A stretch of 41,399 nucleotides of DNA from Herpetosiphonaceae bacterium (GTDB lineage Bacteria > Chloroflexota > Chloroflexia > Chloroflexales > Kallotenuaceae): assembly GCA_013821605.1 (NCBI GenBank), contig JACDGP010000041.1, forward strand, positions 1 to 41,399. The letters are read 5' to 3'. The position numbers and the translations under genes were made by a program. Positions 33,824 through 41,399 of this stretch are shown here, piece after piece (the stretch's first letter is position 1; every line of letters begins with the position of its first letter). The notes beneath the pieces were generated by a model that saw only the letters and a list, made by a program, of their open reading frames with translations, searched no databases and was not told the DNA's origin.

Positions 33824-35671
33824 CTAGGGCGAAACGGTTACTTTGGTCCAATCCGGTGCAATCAAGCCTTGGCCGGTAAGCTTTAGTCCTTTAACCGTTG
33901 GCCGAATCAGGCCATTCGTATACGGATTATACAACGGCAGCCAGCCCACGCCGTTCACGGCGATTTGCTCGGCCTGGTTGTATAGCTTCATACGCTGATC
34001 GTACTGGTTTTGCGCACCTAGCGTGTCAGCCTGCTTGGTGAGTTGATCGAACTGAGTGTTGCTGTAATGACCGTTGTTGTTGGGCGACTCGGTTTGTAAC
34101 TGCTGAGACAGAAAGTTTTGCGGATCGGGATAATCGGCGCCCCAGATGCTTAGATAGAACTGCAGTCCTTGCTCGGGAGTCAGCGTCGTGGTGTCGAGAT
34201 TTTTGGAGAAGGTCGCCAGTTCGAGTGGCTGTAGGTTAACAGTGACGCCAAGGTTTTTACCCCAGATGCTTTGCAGAGCCTGCGCGACACGATCATTCTC
34301 GCCTTCCTGACCATACGTCAATGTCACTTGCAGGCTGGCCGGGTCAACGCCTGCGGCCTGGAGTTCAGACTTGGCTTTCGTCGGATCGAAGTCGAGGCCC
34401 TGAATAGGAAGATCTGCCGCCGGCATACCTTTGGGGAGAATACGCGAGGATGCTTCGGCATTCCCGCCAAGCACCTGCTCGGCAATGGTTTTACGGTCGG
34501 TGGCTAAGGCAAAGGCGCGCCGGACCTGCTCTTTATCGAAAGGTGCTTTCTTGTTATTGAAGCCAATGAAGCGCGTCGCAAGTGCTGCGGTTTGCTGGTA
34601 GTCGGGCTTGCCTTTGACATCGGGGATGTTGGCCGAGGGTACACCGTTTTGGCCGGCACCCATGATATCGAGCTTGTTGGTCTGGTAAAGCTGGTAGGCA
34701 GTCTGGCTGTCTTGGATAAACGGCATGTTAATCGTGATGCCGACAGTGCCACGCCAGTAGCTGGGGTTCGGCTCGAGCGTAATCTCTTGATTGTGCTTCC
34801 ATTCCTTAACCCGGAACGGCCCAGTGCCATAGGCATGATCGGTCCAGTTTGTGCCGGTGTCGACCAACTTCTGAGGTGTGACGAAGGTCGAAGGATAGGT
34901 GAGCAAGGACAAAAAGTACGCGAGTGGCGAATCGAGCGTGATCTCGAGGGTTTGGGGATCGACGACTAGAATACCACTGGCCGTTTTCGCTTTGCCACTT
35001 GCTACATCGCTGGCACCCACAATATGCGACAACTGAAAGGGTGCGGCGAAGCTTTGGGTATTGGGCGTCAGAGCACGATTGAATGAATACGCAAAATCCT
35101 GTGCAGTAACGGGTGTGCCATCGGCGAACTTGAGATTGGGCCGGATCTTGAAGGTAAAGACCTTGCCGTCGGGCGAGGTTGTCCAGCTCTCGGCCCCATC
35201 CGGCTGTACTTTAAGCTGATCATCGAAGCGCACCAGCCCGCCAAATACTAGGCTGATCACCGTGACTGCCTGCGAGTCACCGGGCTTCGCCGGGTCGATC
35301 GAGGGCAATTCAGATATGCCTTCGTTGGACCAGCGTAGGAGATTCGTAGCCGGCGCGGCTCCCGTTGCCGGTTGTGTTGTTTGTGCTCCAGATGCTGTGA
35401 TACTGGTAGCTGCGGCTGTGTTTTGTGGCGCGGTTGTAGTCATTATGCCGGTATCGGTGGTTGCCTGGGTGGTTTGTGGAGCAGTCGTGGCGGCCACTCC
35501 TGTGGTCACTATGGTTTCTGATGCAGCGGGACCGTTCGTGGTCGCAGCGGCTTGAATGGTAGCTGCTGCTGTGCCGACGACGGTCGTCTGTTGCGTCGTT
35601 GCGCTGTTGCCGCCGCAGGCTGCTAGCAGCAGAGAACCAACTAGCGCACAGGCTAGCAAAGGTCGATACAT
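33824..35671 (-). CDS. Solute-binding lipoprotein of a peptide-type ABC importer (SBP family 5)
   Basis: A 615-residue lipoprotein. The signal peptide is MYRPLLACALVGSLLLAACG with lipobox Leu-Ala-Ala-Cys. An unusually long low-complexity linker (about residues 22-108, Thr/Ala/Gln-rich) separates the lipid anchor from the binding domain. The domain begins NEGISELPSIDPAKPGDSQ and shows the family signature with DGKVFTFKIRPNLKFADGTP, VTAQDFAYSFNRAL, LPKGMPAADLPIQ and the C-terminal VNGVGWLPLYNPYTNGLIRP. It captures peptides or similar solutes and hands them to the permease genes that follow. ATG at 35671 with AAGGAG upstream. The low-complexity linker probably spans a thick wall or surface layer. 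Confidence 0.94.
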   Translation of the reverse strand: MYRPLLACALVGSLLLAACGGNSATTQQTTVVGTAAATIQAAATTNGPAASETIVTTGVAATTAPQTTQATTDTGIMTTTAPQNTAAATSITASGAQTTQPATGAAPATNLLRWSNEGISELPSIDPAKPGDSQAVTVISLVFGGLVRFDDQLKVQPDGAESWTTSPDGKVFTFKIRPNLKFADGTPVTAQDFAYSFNRALTPNTQSFAAPFQLSHIVGASDVASGKAKTASGILVVDPQTLEITLDSPLAYFLSLLTYPSTFVTPQKLVDTGTNWTDHAYGTGPFRVKEWKHNQEITLEPNPSYWRGTVGITINMPFIQDSQTAYQLYQTNKLDIMGAGQNGVPSANIPDVKGKPDYQQTAALATRFIGFNNKKAPFDKEQVRRAFALATDRKTIAEQVLGGNAEASSRILPKGMPAADLPIQGLDFDPTKAKSELQAAGVDPASLQVTLTYGQEGENDRVAQALQSIWGKNLGVTVNLQPLELATFSKNLDTTTLTPEQGLQFYLSIWGADYPDPQNFLSQQLQTESPNNNGHYSNTQFDQLTKQADTLGAQNQYDQRMKLYNQAEQIAVNGVGWLPLYNPYTNGLIRPTVKGLKLTGQGLIAPDWTKVTVSP

Positions 35672-35946
35672 GCTTGAACTCCTTATACCTGAACATTCTG
35701 TGTATCACTATACGAGCAAAACACGTACCGCAGAAGACGCCAGCAGAAAATAGCGCCGTTGCCAAACACTCGCCACATGAAGTTGACCTGCTGCGGAGTT
35801 CAATCTGACAGGTGCCTGATACCAAAGTTGACAAAATCTTGACCATCGCATATCCTGACGCCGTAGCGCCACGCCGCGCTTATGTTCGATGGATGCCTGC
35901 ACTGAACATGTTTGTGTGGGCCAAGTTATCATCGAAGGAGAAGCTC

Positions 35947-37278
35947 TTGAAGTCACAGCCCCATGATCGGGCAGTGGACGCAGACCACGTGTCAGGCGTC
36001 GAGGTAACACGCGTTCCTTCCCGTCGTCCCAGGCGTTGGGCACAGCGTACTACGCCGGCTGCTACAGCCGATGCTCGCAGGATGCTTGACCAACTCGTTG
36101 GTAACACTCCTGCTCCACTTCCGCGCCCACATACATCCCAACCGGCGGCTATGCAAGGCGTGCGTACACTACTACGACGCTGGCTTGGTCATGGCGCACT
36201 GGCGGCATTGTTGTTGGCCGCAATCGTAGGGAGTGGTTTTCCGAGGCTTGCCAGCCGCTTGCATGAGCCACAGATTAGCCCTACGGCAGAGGGCGGAAGC
36301 AACGAACGTGACCTAGCTCAAGTTGTGACGGTGCCACACCCGTTGGTGTTTACGCAGGGCGCAACTGCGGTGAATAAAGGTGCTGAGATCGACCGGCACA
36401 TGCTGCGTAAGCTAGTGGCTGCCCTGCGTAACACTCCGGTCCCAACGGCGCAAGTCAGCCAGCCGACCGTTGACCCGTCTCGTGTGGAGCTTGCTGGGCA
36501 CGTTATTGACGATCAGACTAATCTGCGGAGTGGTCCCGGCACCGATTTCGATAAAGTGGTCAAGCTTAACCATGGTGATGTGGTCAAGCTGTTGGGCCAG
36601 CATGACAGCTGGTTCAACGTCGAAACGACGGATGGCAGCCAAGGCTGGATCGAGCAGAGCTTGCTCACGCTTGTACCGGGTGCCGCAGCGTTGGTTGCGG
36701 ATGCAAGCAGCGTTCCGACTATCGCGCCCCAGCCAACGGCAACGAAAGCATCTCTGCCCGCCGCAGCTCACGTAGCCGATGCACCCACAGCTGTTGCGAC
36801 CATTACACCCACCGTACGCCCTAAGCCTGCTCCTACAGCTGAGCCCGCAGCCCAAGTTGTACGCGCCGCACGCGTGGCTAGCTGGATATGGCCCACCTCC
36901 GGTGATATTACGTCGCCTTTTGGCTACCGCGACTTCGAGGTAAGCGGCAGTAGCTTCCATAATGGCATCGATATCTCCAACAGCCGCTGGACGCCGATCG
37001 TGGCAGCACGCAGCGGCACGGTGCTTGAGGCCGGCTGGTGTAGTGGATATGGTTACTGCGTGATTATGGACAATGGCGGTGGCTATACGACCGAATACGG
37101 CCATATGGCATCGAATCCCGTCGTTTATGCCGGGCAGGAGGTACGGGCCGGACAGCCGATTGGCTATATGGGCAACACCTATGACGCGGCTGGCGGTGGC
37201 TACTCGACCGGCGTGCATCTCCATTTCACGATCAAAATAAATGGTCGGGCAGTGGACCCGCTGCGGTTCCTACCCTAG
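35947..37278 (+). CDS. SH3b and M23 peptidase (LytM-type) envelope protein
   Basis: A 443-residue cell-wall hydrolase. I start it at TTG 35947, six bases behind AAGGAG (35935-35940); a GTG at 35812 and an ATG at 35893 in the same frame have weaker sites. Order: basic cytoplasmic N-tail, one membrane helix (GALAALLLAAIVGSGF), a linker, a bacterial SH3 domain (GHVIDDQTNLRSGPGTDFDK to GSQGWIEQSLLTL), a Pro/Ala/Thr linker, then the M23 domain. The M23 zinc site is complete: His and Asp in FHNGIDIS, and HLHF for the last His; catalytic-pocket YGHM is also present. It cuts peptidoglycan cross-bridges or binds wall peptides. It lies convergent to GNAT, overlapping its 3' end by 9 bases, and divergent from the binding-protein gene. 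Confidence 0.88.
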   Translation: MKSQPHDRAVDADHVSGVEVTRVPSRRPRRWAQRTTPAATADARRMLDQLVGNTPAPLPRPHTSQPAAMQGVRTLLRRWLGHGALAALLLAAIVGSGFPRLASRLHEPQISPTAEGGSNERDLAQVVTVPHPLVFTQGATAVNKGAEIDRHMLRKLVAALRNTPVPTAQVSQPTVDPSRVELAGHVIDDQTNLRSGPGTDFDKVVKLNHGDVVKLLGQHDSWFNVETTDGSQGWIEQSLLTLVPGAAALVADASSVPTIAPQPTATKASLPAAAHVADAPTAVATITPTVRPKPAPTAEPAAQVVRAARVASWIWPTSGDITSPFGYRDFEVSGSSFHNGIDISNSRWTPIVAARSGTVLEAGWCSGYGYCVIMDNGGGYTTEYGHMASNPVVYAGQEVRAGQPIGYMGNTYDAAGGGYSTGVHLHFTIKINGRAVDPLRFLP

Positions 37279-37806
37279 TGCTTTGCGCATGGCGTAGACG
37301 TCTTCTTGAATCCAGTGGATCTGGCCGTGCTGGTCGGTATAGGACCATACATCGACCCGTTGCCCGAAAATCTGGAAGCCTTCGCGCTCATACAACCGAC
37401 GAGCTGAGCGATTAACCTTTTCCACGGCCAGTTGGAGCTGGGTATAGCCATGTTGGCCGGCGAGGACTTCCGCAGCGTGGATCAGTTGGGTACCGATGCC
37501 TAAGGCTTGCAACGGCTCAAAGACGCGTAGCGCATACAGGTAGGCATATTCAAACGGCGTCACGTCAAGCCACACCTGGCCAACCGGAAAGCCCCGCAGA
37601 TCGGCGACCAGCATTAAGCGCTGACCGGCTTGATGATCGAGCCAGGTACGACGGTAGAGATCACGAAAGTGAGCATAGGTCCCAAACCATTCGAGCTTGG
37701 CCAGATCGCTGTGCTGGGCAGCACGAATCACGACCGGCAGCATGAGTGTGGATTGGATATGGAGCTGTTCCAGCAGCCGGGCCGTCGAGGCGCTATGGAT
37801 TGTCAT
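37270..37806 (-). CDS. GNAT-family N-acetyltransferase
   Basis: A 178-residue acetyl-CoA-dependent acyltransferase. Motif A is LRVFEPLQALGIGTQLIHAA (the Q-x-x-G-I-G-T pyrophosphate loop). Motif B is YTQLQLAVEKVNRSARRLYE, then REGFQIFG, the usual strand-helix end. Substrate unknown; the family covers proteins, antibiotics and small amines. The start could be 37806 or an internal Met. It follows tpiA on the same strand after 23 bases, so they may share a transcript. Confidence 0.9.
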   Translation of the reverse strand: MTIHSASTARLLEQLHIQSTLMLPVVIRAAQHSDLAKLEWFGTYAHFRDLYRRTWLDHQAGQRLMLVADLRGFPVGQVWLDVTPFEYAYLYALRVFEPLQALGIGTQLIHAAEVLAGQHGYTQLQLAVEKVNRSARRLYEREGFQIFGQRVDVWSYTDQHGQIHWIQEDVYAMRKALG

Positions 37807-37829
37807 ATCTCAAATTCCAGCCGCTATCG

Positions 37830-38594
37830 CTACGAGCTTGTACTGTGGTAATGGACAATGCGCAAAAAACTGTCGGCTTTAAGGGCTGCGCCACCGACCA
37901 GCGCACCATCGATGTCAGCCTGACCCATCAACACATCAATATTATCGGGTTTGACCGAGCCGCCATACAAGATTCGCACTTCGTTCGCAGTATCCGTGCC
38001 ATAATGTACGCGCAAGGCTTCCCGAATGGCTGCATGCATCGTTTGGGCATCAAGCGGTGAAGCCGTCAAACCGGTGCCAATTGCCCAGACCGGCTCATAG
38101 GCGAGCACGATTTCGGCGACCTGTTCGCCGGCCAAATCGCCCAGCGCGGCCCGCAGTTGGCCTAATACAATCATCTCCGCCTGACCAGCCGCGCGCTCGG
38201 TTTGGGTCTCGCCAACGCACAGGATCGGCGTAAGACCGTGCTCTAGGGCCGAGCGCGTTTTACGGGCGATCAGCGTATCGTCTTCGCCGAAAAGCTGGCG
38301 GCGCTCACTGTGACCGACGATCACGTAGCGACAGTTCAACTCGAGCAACATCACGGGTGAGATCTCGCCAGTAAAGGCGCCACTGTCGGCCGGATACATA
38401 TTCTGCGCGCCGAGTTGCAGGGGGCTCTCGCTGAGGAGTGGCGAAAGTGGATGCAATGCCGTAAACGGTGGACACACCACGACCTCACGATCCCCAACCA
38501 TCTCCAGGTTATCGAGCAGGGTCTGGACGAGCTCAACAGCCTCGGCCACGGTCATGTACATCTTCCAATTGCCGGCCAGCAAGGGCGTACGCAT
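37830..38594 (-). CDS. tpiA: Triosephosphate isomerase
   Basis: This glycolytic enzyme interconverts dihydroxyacetone phosphate and glyceraldehyde 3-phosphate. At 254 residues it is a full TIM barrel: AGNWKMY (catalytic Lys), VIVGHSERRQLFGE (catalytic His), AYEPVWAIGTG (catalytic Glu) and ILYGGSVKPDN for phosphate binding. The ATG at 38594 has AAGGAG upstream. The gene has its own candidate -10 box right after the rpsA terminator. Confidence 0.97.
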   Translation of the reverse strand: MRTPLLAGNWKMYMTVAEAVELVQTLLDNLEMVGDREVVVCPPFTALHPLSPLLSESPLQLGAQNMYPADSGAFTGEISPVMLLELNCRYVIVGHSERRQLFGEDDTLIARKTRSALEHGLTPILCVGETQTERAAGQAEMIVLGQLRAALGDLAGEQVAEIVLAYEPVWAIGTGLTASPLDAQTMHAAIREALRVHYGTDTANEVRILYGGSVKPDNIDVLMGQADIDGALVGGAALKADSFLRIVHYHSTSS

Positions 38595-38620
38595 AGAATG
38601 CTCCTTATAAGCTTCGAATC

Positions 38621-38626
38621 ATTATA
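38621..38626 (-). promoter_or_regulatory. Possible -10 box of tpiA
   Basis: On the minus strand TATAAT (38626-38621) lies 26 bases before the tpiA ATG, just beyond the rpsA terminator. The -35 region would fall inside the terminator stem and is poor. Confidence 0.4.
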
Positions 38627-38627
38627 G

Positions 38628-38670
38628 ACTTAAAGAGAAACGAGCTAGACCCTTGGAAGGTCTAGCTCGT
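38628..38670 (-). terminator. Rho-independent terminator of rpsA
   Basis: A perfect 12-bp stem (38670-38659 with 38651-38640) with a 7-base loop is followed on the minus strand by TTTCTCTTT, 22 bases after the rpsA stop. Strand and position suit rpsA. Confidence 0.88.
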
Positions 38671-38691
38671 CGCCTAGCGCTACGCGCCGGT

Positions 38692-39930
38692 TTACAACTC
38701 GTCGGTGGGCTCTGCGTCCAGCATGGCATCATAGTCGAGGTCGGGCACGTCGGCATAGTTGCCGTCGTCACCTTCCACACGCCGCATCGATAAACCGATC
38801 CGCTTGCGGGCGGGGTCGATGCGAATGATGCGTACCGGTACGGTATCGCCTTCGTTCACCAACTCGCGCGGGTGCTGAATACGACCGTCACCCATTTCAG
38901 AGACGTGGATCAAGCCCTCAACGCCATCCTCCAGCCGGGCAAAGGCTCCAAAGGAGGCCAGTTGGGTAATGGTGGCATCGACAAGTTGGCCCAATTGGTA
39001 GCGACCATTGATGGTCGACCAGGGCTCGTCCTGGGTACGCTTGATCGATAGGGCAATCCGCTTGCGGTCGTTGTCAATGTTGAGCACATAGACCTGGGTC
39101 TTGTCGCCGACCTTGAGGATCTCGGCAGGATGCTTGACCCGGCTCCACGACAGCTCGCTCAGGTGGACCAGGCCATCGGCACCACCAATGTCCACGAAGG
39201 CACCGAAGTCGGTGATCGAGGTGACGGTGCCGGTGCGCACATCGCCTTCTTTCAGGTTCTCGATGATCTCGTCCTTACGAGCTTCGCGCACTTCTTGTGC
39301 AGCTTGGCGCTCAGAGAGGATCAAGCGATTGCGGTTGCGGTTGATCTCGATGATCTTGAGCGTTAGCTTGCCGCCGACCAACTTGGCCATATCCGACTGC
39401 TTTTGAGCGTCGGGGCCACGGCTAATGCCACTGACCTGTGAGGCGGGGACGAAGCCGCGCACGCCGTCTAGATCGACCAACAACCCGCCCTTGTTGTAGT
39501 TACGGACGGCAGCCTGGATCACGTCGCCGCTTTCGAACTGCTGTTGCAGCCGGCGCCATGACTTCTCCTGGCGAGCCTTGTCCAACGACAACACGGCGCG
39601 ACCTTCTTTGTCCTCGGACTGGAGCACGAAGACCAGAATTTCATCGCCGACCCGCAATTCGGTGCGCTCTTCGGGTGAGAAGGAGGTCATCTCGCGCGCG
39701 GGGACGACGCCTTCGCTCTTGGAGCCGATGTCAACCAGGATTTCATCGCGGCTGACGTGCATGATCACGCCGTCGAGCGTGTCGCCGTATTGCAGGTTAT
39801 AGTAGTTGTTGGTGGGGTTGTCGAGGAAGGCCTCCATCAACGCCCGGTCATCCTGCGGCTCGGCGGCGGGTGCGGCTGATGCGACAGCAGCGTCCGATGC
39901 GCCAGGCGTCGCAAGTAGTTGTTCTTCCAT
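38692..39930 (-). CDS. rpsA: Ribosomal protein S1 homologue (four S1 domains)
   Basis: This RNA-binding protein helps mRNA docking on the 30S subunit. The product has 412 residues from the ATG at 39930, which has AAAGGA upstream. A frame to 39987 exists, but the predicted transcription start lies at about 39983, so it would not be in the message. Four S1 barrels follow in order: YGDTLDGVIMHVSRDEILVD (the first), GDVIQAAVRNYNKGGLLVDL, TGTVTSITDFGAFVDIGGAD, and VDATITQLASFGAFARLEDG. The C-terminus is acidic. Proteobacterial S1 has six barrels; four is common in Firmicutes- and Chloroflexota-type homologues. Its terminator follows it. Confidence 0.93.
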   Translation of the reverse strand: MEEQLLATPGASDAAVASAAPAAEPQDDRALMEAFLDNPTNNYYNLQYGDTLDGVIMHVSRDEILVDIGSKSEGVVPAREMTSFSPEERTELRVGDEILVFVLQSEDKEGRAVLSLDKARQEKSWRRLQQQFESGDVIQAAVRNYNKGGLLVDLDGVRGFVPASQVSGISRGPDAQKQSDMAKLVGGKLTLKIIEINRNRNRLILSERQAAQEVREARKDEIIENLKEGDVRTGTVTSITDFGAFVDIGGADGLVHLSELSWSRVKHPAEILKVGDKTQVYVLNIDNDRKRIALSIKRTQDEPWSTINGRYQLGQLVDATITQLASFGAFARLEDGVEGLIHVSEMGDGRIQHPRELVNEGDTVPVRIIRIDPARKRIGLSMRRVEGDDGNYADVPDLDYDAMLDAEPTDEL

Positions 39931-39989
39931 TAAGTATGTGCGTCCTTTAAGTAAATTGACCGCTGCTGGGGACAGCTTGGCCTTCATAT

Positions 39990-40018
39990 ATTATAGCCCG
40001 CCGTAGACGATTATGCAA
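39990..40018 (-). promoter_or_regulatory. Predicted promoter of rpsA
   Basis: On the minus strand a perfect TATAAT (39995-39990) lies 17 bases downstream of TTGCAT (40018-40013). Only the first three bases of the -35 agree with consensus. Transcription would begin near 39983, leaving about 50 bases of leader before the ATG at 39930. Confidence 0.5.
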
Positions 40019-40190
40019 ACTTGCGGTGGCAGCGCGTCCCTTGCGGGCAATGCAAACCGGCGTTTTGGTTATTTCGCATCAGGATGCGGTAAACATTATG
40101 TGTAACGAATTATGCTCGGCTCATGTCTAATACATTGAACAGCGAATGAACAGCCACTTGATTTTAGAACTCCTACCCGAGGAAGGAACC

Positions 40191-40592
40191 ATGACCGAGC
40201 CAGTCATTGTAGTGGTTGACGATGATGCAGCGTTCCTTAACTTCATGCAAGAGGTGCTCACTGAGGAAGGCTATCACGCCATCGTGCTGGACAGCAGCGA
40301 TGGGGTAGAGGTTGCCGTGCAACGGCAGCCCGATCTCCTGATTCTCGATCTTCGGCTGGAGCAGGCGAACTCGGGCTGGGCACTCCTTCAACGCGTGCGG
40401 GCGGATACGACTAGTCGGCAACTCCCAATCATCGTTTGCTCAGCGGATGGTGGCTTTCTCAATGATCAAGCGGAACTCCTTCAAAGGATGAACTGTGCGC
40501 ACATCGAGAAGCCCTTTGACGTCGATACCTTGCTCACCATGATTGCAGGCATTATCATGCCTAACACACCGAAGCGTGCCAGTGACAGCTGA
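40191..40592 (+). CDS. Single-domain response regulator (receiver domain)
   Basis: A 133-residue receiver domain. The acidic pocket is VVDDDAAFL, the phospho-accepting Asp is in LLILDLRL, the switch Ser is in IIVCSADG, and the conserved Lys is in HIEKPFD. No output domain follows, so it acts by protein contact, such as a phosphorelay or chemotaxis-like switch. The ATG at 40191 has a strong GAGGAAGGAA site; the longer frame to 40146 lacks one. No sensor kinase is near. Confidence 0.92.
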   Translation: MTEPVIVVVDDDAAFLNFMQEVLTEEGYHAIVLDSSDGVEVAVQRQPDLLILDLRLEQANSGWALLQRVRADTTSRQLPIIVCSADGGFLNDQAELLQRMNCAHIEKPFDVDTLLTMIAGIIMPNTPKRASDS

Positions 40593-40631
40593 AGTGATGG
40601 ACTACCTCATACCCACCTTTACAGCAGCCTT

Positions 40632-40639
40632 GGTATAAT
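40632..40639 (+). promoter_or_regulatory. Extended -10 promoter element of serA
   Basis: A perfect TATAAT (40634-40639) with a TG one base upstream (TGGTATAAT at 40631-40639) forms an extended -10. The -35 region is poor, which extended -10 promoters tolerate. Transcription would begin near 40646, giving a leader of about 70 bases that contains the palindrome at 40678-40696. Confidence 0.5.
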
Positions 40640-40677
40640 GGCAAGCGACATATATACCTAAGCATGACATTGTCGTC

Positions 40678-40696
40678 GGCGGGACTTAGTCCCGCC
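40678..40696 (+). promoter_or_regulatory. Perfect GC-rich palindrome in the serA leader
   Basis: GGCGGGACT and AGTCCCGCC flank a single T. It lies 20 bases before the serA start, just upstream of its GGAGGAAGG ribosome-binding site. It may be an operator or an mRNA hairpin that influences serA translation. It lacks a T-tract, so it is unlikely to be the terminator of the receiver gene. It may also be a dispersed repeat. Confidence 0.4.
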
Positions 40697-40716
40697 GTTT
40701 GCGTGGAGGAAGGTAG

Positions 40717-41399
40717 ATGAGCCGGATTCTGGTGACGGAGAAAATTGGCGACGAAGGTTTAGCGCTGCTGCGTAAGGCCGCCGACGTTGATGTAAAACTG
40801 AATCTCACCGCTGAGCAAATTAAAGCGGTGCTGCCGGAGTATGATGCGCTGGTGGTACGCTCACAAACGAAAGTGACGGCGGATTTGCTCGGGGCCGGGA
40901 GTAATCTTAAGGTCGTCGGGCGGGCCGGGACCGGCGTCGATAATATTGATCAACGGGCTGCGACTGAGCGCGGGATCCTGGTGGTGAACGCGCCGGCCTC
41001 GAATAGTATTGCGGTTGCCGAACTGACGCTGGCCCTGATCCTCAGCATCGCGCGCCAGTTGCCGCAGGCGCATATGTCGTTGATCGGTGGCAAATGGGAG
41101 CGTGGCAAGTTTATGGGCACCGAGGTGCGGGGCAAGACATTGGGCTTACTCGGCTTAGGACGGATCGGAGCCGAGGTCGCTCGTCGGGCGCGCGCCTTTG
41201 ATATGACGGTGCTGGCCTATGATCCCTTTATTTCGGAAGAGCGGGCGGCTCAGCTTGGCGTACAGCCGGTCAACCTTGACGAACTGCTGCGGCAAGCCGA
41301 CATTGTCTCGCTGCACGTGCCGTTGATCGATACAACGCGCAACTTGTTGAATGCTGAACGGCTCGCGCAAATGAAACGCGGAGCCTGGATTATTAATTG
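40717..41399 (+). CDS. serA: D-3-phosphoglycerate dehydrogenase, 3' end outside window
   Basis: This NAD-dependent enzyme oxidises 3-phosphoglycerate in the first committed step of serine synthesis. About 227 residues are visible of a family usually 525-530 long in this subtype. Substrate-domain markers are ALVVRSQTKVTADLL and VVGRAGTGVDNIDQRAATER. The Rossmann part has GKTLGLLGLGRIGAEVARRA for NAD and LRQADIVSLHVPL then RGAWIIN at the window edge. The ATG at 40717 has GGAGGAAGG upstream. The rest of the catalytic domain and any ACT/ASB regulatory domains lie beyond the window. Confidence 0.93.
   Translation, partial: MSRILVTEKIGDEGLALLRKAADVDVKLNLTAEQIKAVLPEYDALVVRSQTKVTADLLGAGSNLKVVGRAGTGVDNIDQRAATERGILVVNAPASNSIAVAELTLALILSIARQLPQAHMSLIGGKWERGKFMGTEVRGKTLGLLGLGRIGAEVARRARAFDMTVLAYDPFISEERAAQLGVQPVNLDELLRQADIVSLHVPLIDTTRNLLNAERLAQMKRGAWIIN

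Noticed and set aside
39931-39987. Extended N-terminus of the S1 protein
   Set aside because: The predicted -10 box places the transcript start at about 39983, so the upstream ATG would fall outside the mRNA; the internal ATG has a ribosome-binding site.
1-41399. CRISPR arrays, rRNA and tRNA genes
   Set aside because: I saw no evenly spaced short repeats, no rRNA-like sequence and no cloverleaf in the intergenic gaps.

Overview
This window looks like chromosomal DNA from a free-living bacterium of moderately high GC content. I would guess Chloroflexota (Chloroflexia-like). The guess rests on the mix of Uma2 and DUF3696 genes, the style of the RHS tips and the single-gene TatA/B plus TatC pair. 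It is an inference, not something the sequence proves. Housekeeping genes (gyrA, map, recD2, tatB-tatC, hisC-hisN-hisB, cca, tpiA, rpsA, serA) alternate with accessory islands.

Region by region: (1) 1-3525 is a row of RHS toxin-tip cassettes, all on the + strand. It holds a 5'-truncated RHS end with an HNH nuclease and a SUFU-family immunity gene; a frameshifted RHS tip with a second toxin and a small immunity candidate; a decayed third toxin that overlaps an EF-Tu-barrel-like small gene; and a bare RHS tip remnant. (2) 3533-7642 is gyrA, carrying a 520-residue HNH intein that interrupts it 11 residues before the catalytic tyrosine. (3) 7874-11184 encodes an EamA transporter, methionine aminopeptidase, a Uma2 protein and a nucleoside hydrolase. 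(4) 11269-12690 is a graveyard: a frameshifted small gene and two pieces of a DDE transposase that flank a VOC-family gene. (5) 12673-18638, on the minus strand, holds recD2, tatC, a tatB with an internal duplication, and a ClC transporter with CBS and TrkA-C domains. (6) 18731-26387, on the + strand, is a long, tightly packed run: three histidine genes, cca, a Lon-N domain protein, DUF503, a ChlI-like ATPase, a membrane protein, a methyltransferase and a membrane-anchored protein resembling a Rieske domain that has lost its cluster ligands. (7) 26466-29679 is a translationally coupled three-gene operon (DUF262, DUF3696 ATPase, unknown protein) that looks like an anti-phage defence system. (8) 29813-35671, on the minus strand, holds an HD-GYP protein with a secreted partner and an oligopeptide-type ABC importer (binding protein and two permeases, no ATPases). 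(9) 35947-41399 holds an SH3-M23 peptidase, GNAT, tpiA, rpsA, a lone receiver domain and the start of serA.

The genes most worth follow-up are the DUF262/DUF3696/unknown operon, the RHS cassette array, the GyrA intein with its array of W-D-P repeats, and the ligand-less Rieske-like protein. Several genes (one RHS tip, one decayed toxin, one small gene, one transposase piece) each show a single frameshift, so sequencing errors should be excluded before any of them is called dead.
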